Shown piece by piece: positions 22,887 to 30,153 of a DNA stretch of 30,153 bases; position 1 is the first letter of the stretch; every line of letters begins with the position of its first letter. The notes beneath the pieces are model-generated. The model was not told the DNA's origin, searched no databases, and was given only the letters and a program-made list of their open reading frames with translations. Where the stretch lies: positions 33,574-63,726 of the forward strand of contig DITN01000040.1 of NCBI GenBank assembly GCA_002422865.1, read 5' to 3'. Origin of the DNA: Bacteroidetes bacterium UBA6183. GTDB lineage: Bacteria; Bacteroidota; Bacteroidia; UKL13-3. The translations under genes were made by a program, and so were the position numbers.

Positions 22887-23156
22887 TTACCAGCTGGCTT
22901 TCGTTACGCCCGGTATTTTTCCCATCAATGCCATCTCACGGAATTGATTACGACAAATACCGAAATCGCGCATGTAACCTTTAGGACGACCTGTAAGTTT
23001 GCAACGATTTTTTAAACGTACAGGCGAAGAATTACGAGGCAATTTTTGAATTGCATCAAAGTCACCTGCTGCTTTTAAAGCTGCTCTTTTTTCAGCGTAA
23101 CGTGCTACTAATTTCTCACGTTTAACCTGACGAGCTTTTATTGATTCTTTAGCCAT
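22887..23156 (-). CDS. rpsN: 30S ribosomal protein S14 (zinc-free long form)
   Basis: S14 lies in the 30S head near the A site. The 89-residue product is the long, zinc-independent type. It has only Cys52 and Cys68 and no CxxC pairs, with the family stretch NRCKLTGRPKGYMRDFGICR and the ending GKIPGVTKASW. It follows rplE by 5 bases. The long gap after it breaks the otherwise tight packing of the operon. Confidence 0.97.
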   Translation of the reverse strand: MAKESIKARQVKREKLVARYAEKRAALKAAGDFDAIQKLPRNSSPVRLKNRCKLTGRPKGYMRDFGICRNQFREMALMGKIPGVTKASW

Positions 23157-23161
23157 TGTTC

Positions 23162-23707
23162 TTATTTTTTAAATGGTAAGCCAAATTCTTTTAACAAAGC
23201 ATGGCACTCTTCATCTGTGGCAGCGGTAGTAACAAAAGTTATATCCATACCATTGATGCGGTTTACTTTGTCAATTACAATCTCAGGGAAAATGATTTGC
23301 TCGGTAACACCCATCGTGTAATTACCACGGCCATCAAAACCTTTTACGTTTAAACCTGCGAAATCACGAACACGTGGTAACGAAACAGAAATTAAACGAT
23401 CTAAAAACTCATACATTTTTTCGCCACGTAAAGTTACGCGAGCTCCAATTGGCATGTTCTCTCTTAACTTGAAGTTAGAGATAGCTTTCTTTGATTTAGT
23501 TGGCACAGCTTTTTGACCGGCAATGATAGACATCTCTTCTACCGCTTGATCAACTATCTTTTTATCAGCTACTGCTGCTCCCAAACCTTGGTTTAAACAA
23601 ATTTTGGTTAAACGAGGCACTTGCATTACGTTTTTGTACGCAAACTTCTCTTGTAAAGCCGGTACAACTGCGTTGCTGTATGTTTCTTTTAATCTTGGAG
23701 TATACAT
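23162..23707 (-). CDS. rplE: 50S ribosomal protein L5
   Basis: L5 binds 5S rRNA and forms the intersubunit bridge with S13. The 181-residue protein has VPRLTKICLNQGLG, SKKAISNFKLRENMPIGARV, LISVSLPRVRDFAGL and GNYTMGVTEQIIFPEI, all family signatures. It ends DEECHALLKEFGLPFKK. Length is standard and it starts 8 bases after rplX. Confidence 0.98.
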   Translation of the reverse strand: MYTPRLKETYSNAVVPALQEKFAYKNVMQVPRLTKICLNQGLGAAVADKKIVDQAVEEMSIIAGQKAVPTKSKKAISNFKLRENMPIGARVTLRGEKMYEFLDRLISVSLPRVRDFAGLNVKGFDGRGNYTMGVTEQIIFPEIVIDKVNRINGMDITFVTTAATDEECHALLKEFGLPFKK

Positions 23708-23715
23708 ATCGGATC

Positions 23716-24054
23716 TTATTCTATTACCTCACCTGATTTTTTTGATACGCGCACAATCTTACCTTCTGGGGTAACCTTGCGGCCTATACGGGTAGCATTA
23801 CCCGATTTATCAACCACTTTTAGGTTTGAAATATTAATAGGAGCTTCCTTCTTAATAATTCCACCTTGTTGATTTTGTGCATTTGGTTTGGTATGACGGC
23901 TAACAATGTTAATACCTTCTACCAAAGCGCGTTTTTCTGCATTGAATACTTCAATAACGCGGCCTTTTTTACCTTTATCGTCACCGGTAATAACCAATAC
24001 CATGTCTCCTTTTTTAATGTGGAGTTTAGTTTGTTTGTTATATTTTCTTTGCAT
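23716..24054 (-). CDS. rplX: 50S ribosomal protein L24
   Basis: L24 initiates large-subunit assembly and borders the exit tunnel. The 112-residue product contains the KOW motif KKGDMVLVITGDDKGKKGRV at about 14-33. GINIVSRHTKPNAQNQQGGI follows, and then the conserved RIGRKVTPEGKIVRVSKKSG end. It is packed 2 bases after rplN. Confidence 0.98.
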   Translation of the reverse strand: MQRKYNKQTKLHIKKGDMVLVITGDDKGKKGRVIEVFNAEKRALVEGINIVSRHTKPNAQNQQGGIIKKEAPINISNLKVVDKSGNATRIGRKVTPEGKIVRVSKKSGEVIE

Positions 24055-24056
24055 AA

Positions 24057-24425
24057 TTACAATACCTCCGGTGCTAATGAAACGATTTTCATAAATTGTT
24101 TTTCACGTAATTCACGAGCAACAGGTCCGAATATACGTGTAGCTCTTGGCTCATCTTGTGCATTTAAAAGTACACAAGAATTATCATCAAATCGGATATA
24201 TGAACCGTCTGCTCTTCTTACTTCTTTTTTAGTGCGAACAACTACCGCTTTAGAAACGGCACCTTTTTTTACAGTACCTGATGGTATTGCACTTTTTACC
24301 GACACTACGATTTTATCGCCTACAGATGCATAACGTCTTGCTGTACCACCTAATACTCTTATACAAAGTACTTCTTTGGCACCGCTATTGTCAGCAACTT
24401 TCAGTCTTGATTCTTGTTGTATCAT
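24057..24425 (-). CDS. rplN: 50S ribosomal protein L14
   Basis: L14 forms intersubunit bridges and is the docking site of the silencing factor RsfS. The 122-residue protein begins MIQQESRLKVADNSGAKEVL. It continues with RRYASVGDKIVVSVKSAIP, VVRTKKEVRRADGSYIRFDD and GPVARELREKQFMKIVSLAPEVL. It is canonical in length and motifs and starts 2 bases after rpsQ. Confidence 0.98.
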   Translation of the reverse strand: MIQQESRLKVADNSGAKEVLCIRVLGGTARRYASVGDKIVVSVKSAIPSGTVKKGAVSKAVVVRTKKEVRRADGSYIRFDDNSCVLLNAQDEPRATRIFGPVARELREKQFMKIVSLAPEVL

Positions 24426-24427
24426 GA

Positions 24428-24700
24428 TTACTTAGCTTTTTCGATAATTTCTACTAATCTCCAACGTTTATCTTTGCTCAGCGGACGAGTCTCCATTAGT
24501 TTAACGATATCGTTAATACCACATTCGTTTTTCTCGTCATGGGCTTTAAATGTTGAGGTCATTTTGATGAACTTCCCGTACTTTGGGTGCATCACTTTAC
24601 GCTCAACGGCTACTACGATGGTTTTTTGCATTTTATTGCTAACCACCTTACCGATGATAACCTTGCGTGAATTTCTTACTTCTGGTGCTGTTGTTTCCAT
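24428..24700 (-). CDS. rpsQ: 30S ribosomal protein S17
   Basis: S17 is an early 16S-binding OB-fold protein. The 90-residue product has RKVIIGKVVSNKMQKTIVVAVERKV at about 12-36. HPKYGKFIKMTSTFKAHDE and the signature VKLMETRPLSKDKRWRLVEI follow. A slightly long N terminus (METTAPEVRNS) precedes the core. It sits 8 bases after rpmC. Confidence 0.97.
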   Translation of the reverse strand: METTAPEVRNSRKVIIGKVVSNKMQKTIVVAVERKVMHPKYGKFIKMTSTFKAHDEKNECGINDIVKLMETRPLSKDKRWRLVEIIEKAK

Positions 24701-24708
24701 CTTACTTA

Positions 24709-24915
24709 TTATTGAGCATTTTGGGCTGCTAATTGCCTGCTTTTTTGCTCAGTTAACAAACGAGCAATTAATTTTTTGCTGTCCTTAATGGTATTGGTAT
24801 TTTCTAACGGAGTAACTGCATGATTAAACATTGTTTTGGTTAATTGCAATCTTTCTGCTTTAATACGAGCTCCCAATTCTTTGTTGGACAATTCTCTGAT
24901 TTCTGTATTTTTCAT
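24709..24915 (-). CDS. rpmC: 50S ribosomal protein L29
   Basis: L29 lies at the tunnel exit next to L23, beside the binding site of trigger factor. The 68-residue product is MKNTEIRELSNKEL followed by two helices, with the family-like NTIKDSKKLIARLLTEQ. A longer frame from 24942 would overlap rplP by 26 bases. The ATG at 24913-24915 follows the rplP stop by one base and gives the usual length. Confidence 0.94.
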   Translation of the reverse strand: MKNTEIRELSNKELGARIKAERLQLTKTMFNHAVTPLENTNTIKDSKKLIARLLTEQKSRQLAAQNAQ

Positions 24916-24916
24916 C

Positions 24917-25336
24917 TTATGCCACGTAATCAGGTTTAACAATAAATTTGGTAGTTACCGGTAACTTTTGCGCAGCTAAACGCATAGCTTCTTTAGCAAC
25001 ATCCATTGGCACACCATCAATTTCAAACATGATGACACCTGGTTTAATTGGAGCTACCCAGTATTCAGGAGCACCCTTACCTTTACCCATACGAACCTCT
25101 GCAGGTTTTTTGGTTATCGGCTTATCAGGGAAAATACGAATCCACACCTGACCTTCACGTTTCATGTGACGTGTTAATGCAATACGCGCTGCTTCCAATT
25201 GCTTTGCCGTGATATACTTTGTTTCAATCGATTTTAAACCGAATGATCCGAAAGCTAAAACCGCTCCACGTGTAGCATTACCTCTTACACGGCCTTTTTG
25301 TTGCTTTCTATACTTTGTTCTTTTAGGTTGTAACAT
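24917..25336 (-). CDS. rplP: 50S ribosomal protein L16
   Basis: L16 is needed for A-site tRNA positioning and late 50S maturation. The 139-residue protein shows MLQPKRTKYRKQQKGRVRG, the L16 segment AFGSFGLKSIETKYITAKQL, and RIFPDKPITKKPAEVRMGKG followed by GAPEYWVAPIKPG. All conserved blocks are present. rpsC ends 31 bases upstream, slightly more than the usual gap here. Confidence 0.98.
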   Translation of the reverse strand: MLQPKRTKYRKQQKGRVRGNATRGAVLAFGSFGLKSIETKYITAKQLEAARIALTRHMKREGQVWIRIFPDKPITKKPAEVRMGKGKGAPEYWVAPIKPGVIMFEIDGVPMDVAKEAMRLAAQKLPVTTKFIVKPDYVA

Positions 25337-25367
25337 TTCGATACTTATTTATTCGTACTACCCTTGA

Positions 25368-26180
25368 TTAATTCTTTGGTTTTCTATCGCCAGCACCTCT
25401 TCTATCGCCTGATGGCTTTCTATCACCACGTGGTCTGTCGTTTCTTCTATCTCCTCTTGGTCTATCGCCAGCACTTCTTCTGTCGTTTCCACCACGGTTT
25501 CCACCACGTGAACCTTCAGCGCTTGCTACACCTGCATTTGGTGATAAATCACGTTTACCGTAAACTTCACCTTTGCAAATCCAAACCTTGATACCAATTT
25601 TACCGTATACAGTAAGTGCTTCAGCAATCGTATAATCGATGTCGGCACGTAAGGTATGTAATGGTGTTCTTCCCTCTTTGTATGATTCTGAGCGTGCCAT
25701 CTCTGCACCACCTAAACGACCTGATACCATAATTTTTATACCTTCTGCACCCATTCTCATGGTTGAAGCGATTGCAGTTTTAAGAGCGCGTTTGTATGAA
25801 ACACGAGCTTCTAACTGGCTGGCGATGGTTTCACCAACTAATACAGCATCTAATTCAGGACGTTTAATTTCAAAAATATTGATTTGAACGTCTTTTTTAG
25901 TAAGCTTTTTAATCTCTTCTTTAATCTTATCTACTTCTGATCCGGCTTTACCGATAACGATACCCGGACGAGATGTATGAATAGTGATGATGATGCGCTT
26001 TATTGTTCTTTCGATTACAATACGAGCAATACCACCTTTTGCGATACGAGCTTTTAGGTATTTTCTGATTTTCTCATCTTCAATAAGTTTATCAGCAAAA
26101 TTATTGCCACCGTACCAGTTAGATTCCCAACCTCTGATGATACCTAATCTTAAACCTATCGGGTTAACTTTTTGTCCCAT
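25368..26180 (-). CDS. rpsC: 30S ribosomal protein S3 with long Arg/Gly/Asp-rich tail
   Basis: S3 forms the mRNA entry site with S4 and S5 and has helicase-like activity. The first 215 or so residues are canonical: MGQKVNPIGLRLGIIRGWES, a KH domain with GIVIGKAG at 73-80, and the C-terminal S3 domain with GRLGGAEMARSESYKEG at 154-170 ending in GEVYGKRDL. Residues 216-270 form a low-complexity tail with five GDR repeats (AGDRPRGDRR, RGDRKPSGDRRGAGDRK). The tail is probably disordered and gives the protein its unusual 270-residue length. The matching DNA (about 25371-25530) is visibly repetitive. Confidence 0.97.
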   Translation of the reverse strand: MGQKVNPIGLRLGIIRGWESNWYGGNNFADKLIEDEKIRKYLKARIAKGGIARIVIERTIKRIIITIHTSRPGIVIGKAGSEVDKIKEEIKKLTKKDVQINIFEIKRPELDAVLVGETIASQLEARVSYKRALKTAIASTMRMGAEGIKIMVSGRLGGAEMARSESYKEGRTPLHTLRADIDYTIAEALTVYGKIGIKVWICKGEVYGKRDLSPNAGVASAEGSRGGNRGGNDRRSAGDRPRGDRRNDRPRGDRKPSGDRRGAGDRKPKN

Positions 26181-26192
26181 TCTGATTTAAAT

Positions 26193-26576
26193 TTATGCGT
26201 TGTTATTATTTACTGTTTCTACAGTTGCAGCAAGTTTGCTGTCAACTACAAGCGTAACGTGGTTAGAACGTTTTCTAATACGGTATGCTCTACCTTGTGG
26301 AGCGGGTCTAACACGCTTCATCATTGCGCCACCATCCACAAAAATTGTTTTCACGTATAACTGTGCGCTTTCAACATCAGCGCCTTCGTTTTTTTGTTCC
26401 CAATTGGCAATTGCCGAGCGTAACAATTTATCTAAACGATGTGAGCTTTCTTTTTTGTTATTGAAACGAAGGATATTCATCGCTTCACCTACACGCTTAC
26501 CACGCACTAAGTCGGCAAGTAGCCTCATCTTACGAGGCGAAGTAGGACAGTTATTTAATTTCGCTATTGCTTCCAT
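26193..26576 (-). CDS. rplV: 50S ribosomal protein L22
   Basis: L22 lines the nascent peptide tunnel with a long beta-hairpin. The 127-residue product has NNCPTSPRKMRLLADLVRGK, then ANWEQKNEGADVESAQLYV and the hairpin region FVDGGAMMKRVRPAPQGRAYRI. This agrees with the family. It starts 6 bases after rpsS and ends 12 bases before rpsC. Confidence 0.98.
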   Translation of the reverse strand: MEAIAKLNNCPTSPRKMRLLADLVRGKRVGEAMNILRFNNKKESSHRLDKLLRSAIANWEQKNEGADVESAQLYVKTIFVDGGAMMKRVRPAPQGRAYRIRKRSNHVTLVVDSKLAATVETVNNNNA

Positions 26577-26582
26577 TATTCG

Positions 26583-26849
26583 TTAGTCTTTTTTAGTCGG
26601 GTGACTCTTGAATGTTCTGGTAGGTGCAAATTCACCAAGTTTGTGGCCTACCATGTTTTCAGTTACATAAACCGGAATGAACTTGTTTCCGTTGTGCACT
26701 CCGAATGTATGACCTACGAAATCAGGTGTAATCATAGTTCTACGTGACCAAGTTTTAATCACCGATTTCTTTTTTGATTCGTTCATGGCTTGTACTTTTT
26801 TGTCAAGCTTAATATCAACGAATGGTCCTTTTTTTAGCGAACGAGCCAT
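26583..26849 (-). CDS. rpsS: 30S ribosomal protein S19
   Basis: S19 sits in the 30S head with S13. The 88-residue protein begins MARSLKKGPFVDIKLDKKV. It contains IKTWSRRTMITPDFVGHTF, the signature VHNGNKFIPVYVTENMVGHK and LGEFAPTRTFKSH. All residues expected of S19 are present, with normal length. Confidence 0.98.
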   Translation of the reverse strand: MARSLKKGPFVDIKLDKKVQAMNESKKKSVIKTWSRRTMITPDFVGHTFGVHNGNKFIPVYVTENMVGHKLGEFAPTRTFKSHPTKKD

Positions 26850-26855
26850 ATTCTA

Positions 26856-27680
26856 TTACTTCTTACGTCTTTCGATAATAAATTTATTTGAATGCTTTTT
26901 AGGCGTACGGGTTTTGTAACCTTTCGCTATTAAGCCTTTGCGTGAGCGTGGGTGTCCACCTGAAGCTCTACCTTCACCACCACCCATAGGGTGATCGACA
27001 GGGTTCATAGCTACCGGTCTCGTACGAGGACGAACACCTCTCCAGCGGTTTGCACCAGCCTTACCTTTACGCTCTAAGCTATGGTCAGGATTTGATACCG
27101 AACCGATTGTTGCTAAACAAGCTGCTACAATCATACGGGTTTCACCTGATGCTAACTTAACTATAGCATATTTACCATCACGGTTTAACAACTGAGCAAA
27201 AGAACCGGCAGAACGAACTAACTTTCCACCTTGTCCAGGTTGTAATTCAACATTGTAAATTACGGTACCTAGAGGGATTTCGCTAAGTGGTAATGCGTTT
27301 CCGATTTCCGGAGCGGCACCTGTTCCACTCATCACTGTTTGGCCTACTTTTAAGCCATGTGGTGCAAGTATGTATCTTTTCTCACCATCAGCGTAATGCA
27401 ATAATGCAATACGACCGCTACGGTTTGGATCATACTCGATGGTTGCAACAGTTGCAGGAACTGCATGTTTGTTGCGTTTAAAGTCGATGATACGGTATTT
27501 TTGCTTATGACCGCCACCAATGTAGCGCATAGTCATTTTACCTGAACCATTACGACCACCACTTTTGCTTTGTTTTGCAATCAACGATTTTTCGGGTGTT
27601 GATGTCGTGATCTCCTCAAAAGTATTCACTGATTTAAAGCGAGTACCCGGAGTCATTGGTCTAAATTTTCTAATTCCCAT
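26856..27680 (-). CDS. rplB: 50S ribosomal protein L2
   Basis: L2 is one of the proteins closest to the peptidyl-transferase centre and is needed for subunit association. The 274-residue product has GRNGSGKMTMRYIGGGHKQ, the OB-like middle VATIEYDPNRSGRIALLHY, and the catalytic-region signature MNPVDHPMGGGEGRASGG with its conserved His. GKTPKKHS-type basic residues follow at the end. Length is normal. Confidence 0.98.
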   Translation of the reverse strand: MGIRKFRPMTPGTRFKSVNTFEEITTSTPEKSLIAKQSKSGGRNGSGKMTMRYIGGGHKQKYRIIDFKRNKHAVPATVATIEYDPNRSGRIALLHYADGEKRYILAPHGLKVGQTVMSGTGAAPEIGNALPLSEIPLGTVIYNVELQPGQGGKLVRSAGSFAQLLNRDGKYAIVKLASGETRMIVAACLATIGSVSNPDHSLERKGKAGANRWRGVRPRTRPVAMNPVDHPMGGGEGRASGGHPRSRKGLIAKGYKTRTPKKHSNKFIIERRKK

Positions 27681-27701
27681 AATTACTTAAATATTCTTCA
27701 A

Positions 27702-27992
27702 TTATATGTTTGCGAAGAAGTCAATAGTTTGACCTTCTTTAACAGTGATAATAGCTTTTTTTACTGATGGTCTTCTGCCACTGAACTGTCCTCTTTTAGT
27801 GAAACGAGACTTAGCTTTACCTGCGTAAATAGCAGTGCTAACACTTGTTACAGTAACATCGTACATTTTTTCAATAGCTACCTTAATCTCAGGTTTGTTA
27901 GCTGTCTTTTCTACTAAAAAACTATACTGGTTAAGCTTTTCGCTTAAGCGTGTAGATTTTTCAGTGATTAAAGGCTTTTTTAAAACGCTCAT
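27702..27992 (-). CDS. rplW: 50S ribosomal protein L23
   Basis: L23 is the tunnel-exit docking site for trigger factor, whose gene is also in this window, and for SRP. The 96-residue product shows LKKPLITEKSTRLSEKLNQY, FLVEKTANKPEIKVAIEKMY and the terminal KAIITVKEGQTIDFF. All are typical. It is packed 5 bases after rplD. Confidence 0.97.
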   Translation of the reverse strand: MSVLKKPLITEKSTRLSEKLNQYSFLVEKTANKPEIKVAIEKMYDVTVTSVSTAIYAGKAKSRFTKRGQFSGRRPSVKKAIITVKEGQTIDFFANI

Positions 27993-27997
27993 CTTAA

Positions 27998-28624
27998 TTA
28001 ATTTAATGTTTCCACAATAACTGGTACCGAGTTCTCAAGCAAGATAACTTTGTTAGCGTGCAAAATTTCGTAAGTGTTTACGTCTTTTGCTGCTACCACT
28101 TTTGCTTTAGGCAAGTTGCGGCTCGAGCGATAAATGCTTTCGTTATACTCAGGTATAATCATCAACACTTTTTCGTTTGCTAACTTAAGGTTATTTAAAA
28201 GAGTGATGTATTGTTTGGTTTTAGGAGCATCAAAACTGAAGCTTTCTAATACCGTAATATTGTTCTCTTTTACCTTGTATGCAAATGCCGATTTACGGGC
28301 AAGTTGCTTTAATTTTTTGTTTAGCTTGAAACTATAGTCGCGAGGACGAGGGCCGTGAATACGAGCACCACCAACGAAAGTACCACTTTTGATACTACCT
28401 TTACGTGATCCACCTGTACCTTTTTGACGGTGTAGTTTTTTGGTTGAACCGCTTACTTCACTCTTTTCTTTAGCCTTGTGAGTACCTTGACGTTGATTAG
28501 CCAAGTATTGCTTCACATCTAAATAAATAGCATGGTTATTTGGTTCGATACCGAAAGTATCTGCAGAAAGAGTTACTTTCTTACCGGTTTCTGTACCGTT
28601 TATGTTCAATACTGCTAATTCCAT
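27998..28624 (-). CDS. rplD: 50S ribosomal protein L4
   Basis: L4 reaches into the exit tunnel with an extended loop, and in E. coli it is the S10-operon repressor. The 208-residue product has the loop KKLHRQKGTGGSRKGSIKSG and GGARIHGPRPRDYSFKLNKK, then SAFAYKVKENNITVLESFSF and a conserved C-terminal VNTYEILHANKVIL-type segment. Whether it regulates this operon cannot be seen, because the leader lies outside the window. Confidence 0.97.
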   Translation of the reverse strand: MELAVLNINGTETGKKVTLSADTFGIEPNNHAIYLDVKQYLANQRQGTHKAKEKSEVSGSTKKLHRQKGTGGSRKGSIKSGTFVGGARIHGPRPRDYSFKLNKKLKQLARKSAFAYKVKENNITVLESFSFDAPKTKQYITLLNNLKLANEKVLMIIPEYNESIYRSSRNLPKAKVVAAKDVNTYEILHANKVILLENSVPVIVETLN

Positions 28625-28625
28625 G

Positions 28626-29243
28626 TTATTTCTCGATAAATACGATTGAACCTTTAGAACCAGGTATGCTACCTTTAATAACTAGCAAGTTTTGGTCCTT
28701 CATAACTTTTAAAATTTCTAGGTTAGTCTTTTTCACACGGTCTCCACCGGTTCTTCCAGCCATACGCATACCTTTAAATACGCGAGATGGATCTGACGAA
28801 GCACCTAATGAACCCGGAGCTCTTAAACGGTTATGCTGACCATGCGTTTGCATACCAACACCGCTAAAGCCGTGACGTTTAACAACACCTTGAAAACCTT
28901 TTCCTTTAGAAGTGCCGACAACGTCAACAAATTCTCCTTCAGCGAATAGGTCAACAGAAATTGTTTGTCCTAGTTCTAGTGTTTGTTCAAAGCCTTTAAA
29001 CTCTACCAACTTACGTTTAGGTGTGGTATTGGCTTTTTTAAATATACCTATTTGCGCAGCGGGAGTGTTTTTTTCCTTACGATCTCCATACGCTAGCTGA
29101 ACAGCAGTGTAGCCATCCTTTTCCGTGGTTTTAACTTGCGTTACCACACAAGGGCCCGCTTCGATAATCGTACAAGCTACATTCTTGCCGTTCTTATCGT
29201 AAATGCTGGTCATCCCAACTTTTTTTCCTATCAGTCCTGACAT
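28626..29243 (-). CDS. rplC: 50S ribosomal protein L3
   Basis: L3 is an early assembly protein whose extension reaches the peptidyl-transferase centre. The 205-residue protein begins MSGLIGKKVGMTSIYD. It holds the signature GKGFQGVVKRHGFSGVGMQT followed by HGQHNRLRAPGSLGASSDPS; the Gln of this stretch is the one methylated by PrmB in other bacteria. It ends in the SIPGSKGSIVFIEK segment. One base separates it from rplD. Confidence 0.98.
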   Translation of the reverse strand: MSGLIGKKVGMTSIYDKNGKNVACTIIEAGPCVVTQVKTTEKDGYTAVQLAYGDRKEKNTPAAQIGIFKKANTTPKRKLVEFKGFEQTLELGQTISVDLFAEGEFVDVVGTSKGKGFQGVVKRHGFSGVGMQTHGQHNRLRAPGSLGASSDPSRVFKGMRMAGRTGGDRVKKTNLEILKVMKDQNLLVIKGSIPGSKGSIVFIEK

Positions 29244-29255
29244 AATTTTCTATGA

Positions 29256-29564
29256 TCAAACTTTAATTTCAACATCAACACCGCTTGGTAATTCTAATTT
29301 CATTAGTGCATCAACAGTTTTTGCGGTTGAACTGTAAATGTCCAGAATTCTTTTATAAGAGCATAACTGGAATTGTTCTCTGGCTTTCTTGTTAACATGT
29401 GGAGAGCGAAGAACTGTGTAAATTTTCTTTTTAGTAGGAAGTGGAATTGGACCACTCACTACAGCTCCGGTAGATTTTACCGTCTTTACAATCTTCTCTG
29501 CCGACTTGTCAACCAGATTGTAGTCAAATGACTTAAGCTTGATTCTTATTCTTTGGTTAACCAT
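29256..29564 (-). CDS. rpsJ: 30S ribosomal protein S10
   Basis: S10 is a 30S head protein that also serves as NusE in antitermination. The 102-residue product contains RIKLKSFDYNLVDKSAEKIV and the signature GPIPLPTKKKIYTVLRSPHV, and ends with LPSGVDVEIKV. It directly follows fusA with 4 bases between, so tuf, which commonly lies here in Proteobacteria, is absent. Confidence 0.98.
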   Translation of the reverse strand: MVNQRIRIKLKSFDYNLVDKSAEKIVKTVKSTGAVVSGPIPLPTKKKIYTVLRSPHVNKKAREQFQLCSYKRILDIYSSTAKTVDALMKLELPSGVDVEIKV

Positions 29565-29568
29565 GATA

Positions 29569-30153
29569 TTAGGCTTTTGCTTTACCGTTTACTTTTGCTA
29601 AAACTTCTTCTTGTACGTTACGAGGTGCTTCAGCGTAATGATCAAACTCCATGGTAGAAGTTGCACGACCTGAAGACAATGTACGTAATTGAGTTACGTA
29701 TCCGAACATCTCTGCCAATGGCACTTTTGCTTTGATTACTTGAGAACCAGCGCGAGTATCCATACCTTCCAGTTGGCCTCTACGTTTGTTCAAGTCACCG
29801 ATAACGTCACCCATATTTTCTTCCGGTGTTAAAACCTCAATTTTCATGATTGGTTCTAACAACACTGGACTTGCTTTACGAGCTGCTTCTTTAAAGCCCA
29901 TTTTTGCTGCTAACTCGAATGATAATGCATCCGAATCCACTGCGTGGAATGAACCGTCAAATAAGCGAACTTTTAAACTTTCGATTGCATAACCTGCTAG
30001 TACACCATTTACCATTGCAGCTTTGAAACCTTTTTCAACTGAAGGGATAAATTCTTTTGGAATTGCACCACCAACAATTTCGTTTACAAATTCTAAGCCC
30101 GGCTTATCAGCTGAACCAGGAATTAATTCGAACTGGATATCAGCAAATTTACC
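29569..30153 (-). CDS. fusA: Elongation factor G, C-terminal part (runs off the window)
   Basis: EF-G is the GTPase that drives ribosomal translocation. The frame is open from the window edge (30153) to a stop at 29569, giving the last 194 residues, roughly domains IV and V. Visible signatures are GKFADIQFELIPGS, NEIVGGAIPKEFIPSVEKGF, LAGYAIESLKVRLFDGS and FHAVDSDALSFELAAKMGF. PVLLEPIMKIEVLTPEENMG and the ending TMEFDHYAEAPRNVQEEVL follow. An internal ATG near 30015 is not the start; the GTPase domain lies upstream, outside the window. Confidence 0.97.
   Translation of the reverse strand, partial: GKFADIQFELIPGSADKPGLEFVNEIVGGAIPKEFIPSVEKGFKAAMVNGVLAGYAIESLKVRLFDGSFHAVDSDALSFELAAKMGFKEAARKASPVLLEPIMKIEVLTPEENMGDVIGDLNKRRGQLEGMDTRAGSQVIKAKVPLAEMFGYVTQLRTLSSGRATSTMEFDHYAEAPRNVQEEVLAKVNGKAKA

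Noticed and set aside
23866..24333. Open frame of 155 codons on the plus strand opposite rplX/rplN
   Set aside because: It is a shadow of two conserved genes in complementary frame; composition is Phe/Asn-rich without motifs.
25371..25530. Repetitive DNA in the 3' end of rpsC considered as a tandem repeat or CRISPR-like array
   Set aside because: The repeats are irregular, short and codon-based (GDR/RGG units) within an intact frame, with no spacers.
26200..26586. Open frame of 128 codons on the plus strand opposite rplV
   Set aside because: It is fully antisense to a canonical ribosomal protein gene, and the translation has no recognisable features.
29569..30015. Short separate gene of 148 codons starting at an internal ATG
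   Set aside because: The frame stays open to the window edge and the upstream translation is EF-G domain IV, so this is the 3' end of fusA.

Overview
This window is a housekeeping stretch of a Bacteroidota chromosome of moderately low GC content; the order cannot be fixed from the sequence. Support for the phylum: promoters of the TTTG/TAnnTTTG type instead of -35/-10 boxes, near absence of Shine-Dalgarno sequences, an S46 dipeptidyl-peptidase, many short signal-peptide outer-membrane barrels, the rel-fur-purA gene order, and S10/spc/alpha ribosomal genes with cysteine-poor L36, S14 and S4.

Region 1 (1-3108, minus strand) holds a bifunctional (p)ppGpp synthetase/hydrolase, a Fur-family regulator and the 5' end of purA, in that transcription order. 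Region 2 (3226-7073, plus strand) holds tRNA-Leu(UAG), trigger factor, ClpP and ClpX. Each unit is closed by a clear intrinsic terminator, so this protein folding and turnover cluster is built from separately terminated units. Region 3 (7195-9064, plus) is a tandem set of three paralogous secreted proteins predicted to be small outer-membrane barrels. Region 4 (9147-12630, minus) has an OmpA-type envelope protein followed by an S46 peptidase with the residue typical of DPP11 (Asp/Glu-specific) enzymes. Region 5 (12705-14829, plus) pairs the tRNA-modification enzyme QueG with a two-part exported protein whose C-terminal half I do not recognise. A DUF3109 cysteine-rich protein converges on it stop-to-stop.

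Region 6 (15413-30153, minus) is a continuous ribosomal superoperon: fusA (3' part), then rpsJ-rplC-rplD-rplW-rplB-rpsS-rplV-rpsC-rplP-rpmC-rpsQ-rplN-rplX-rplE-rpsN-rpsH-rplF-rplR-rpsE-rpmD-rplO-secY-infA-rpmJ-rpsM-rpsK-rpsD-rpoA-rplQ, ending in a strong terminator. tuf is absent between fusA and rpsJ, and map/adk are absent between secY and infA. A well-formed internal promoter lies before infA, and a structured 149-base gap lies between rpsN and rpsH.

I found no mobile element, CRISPR array, prophage or obviously new multi-gene system. The points most worth following are: a single perfect Shine-Dalgarno sequence before rplF in an otherwise SD-poor genome segment; the unknown C-terminal domain of the protein at 13645-14829; the triplicated barrel genes; charged tails on S3 and L17; and the control region of clpP.
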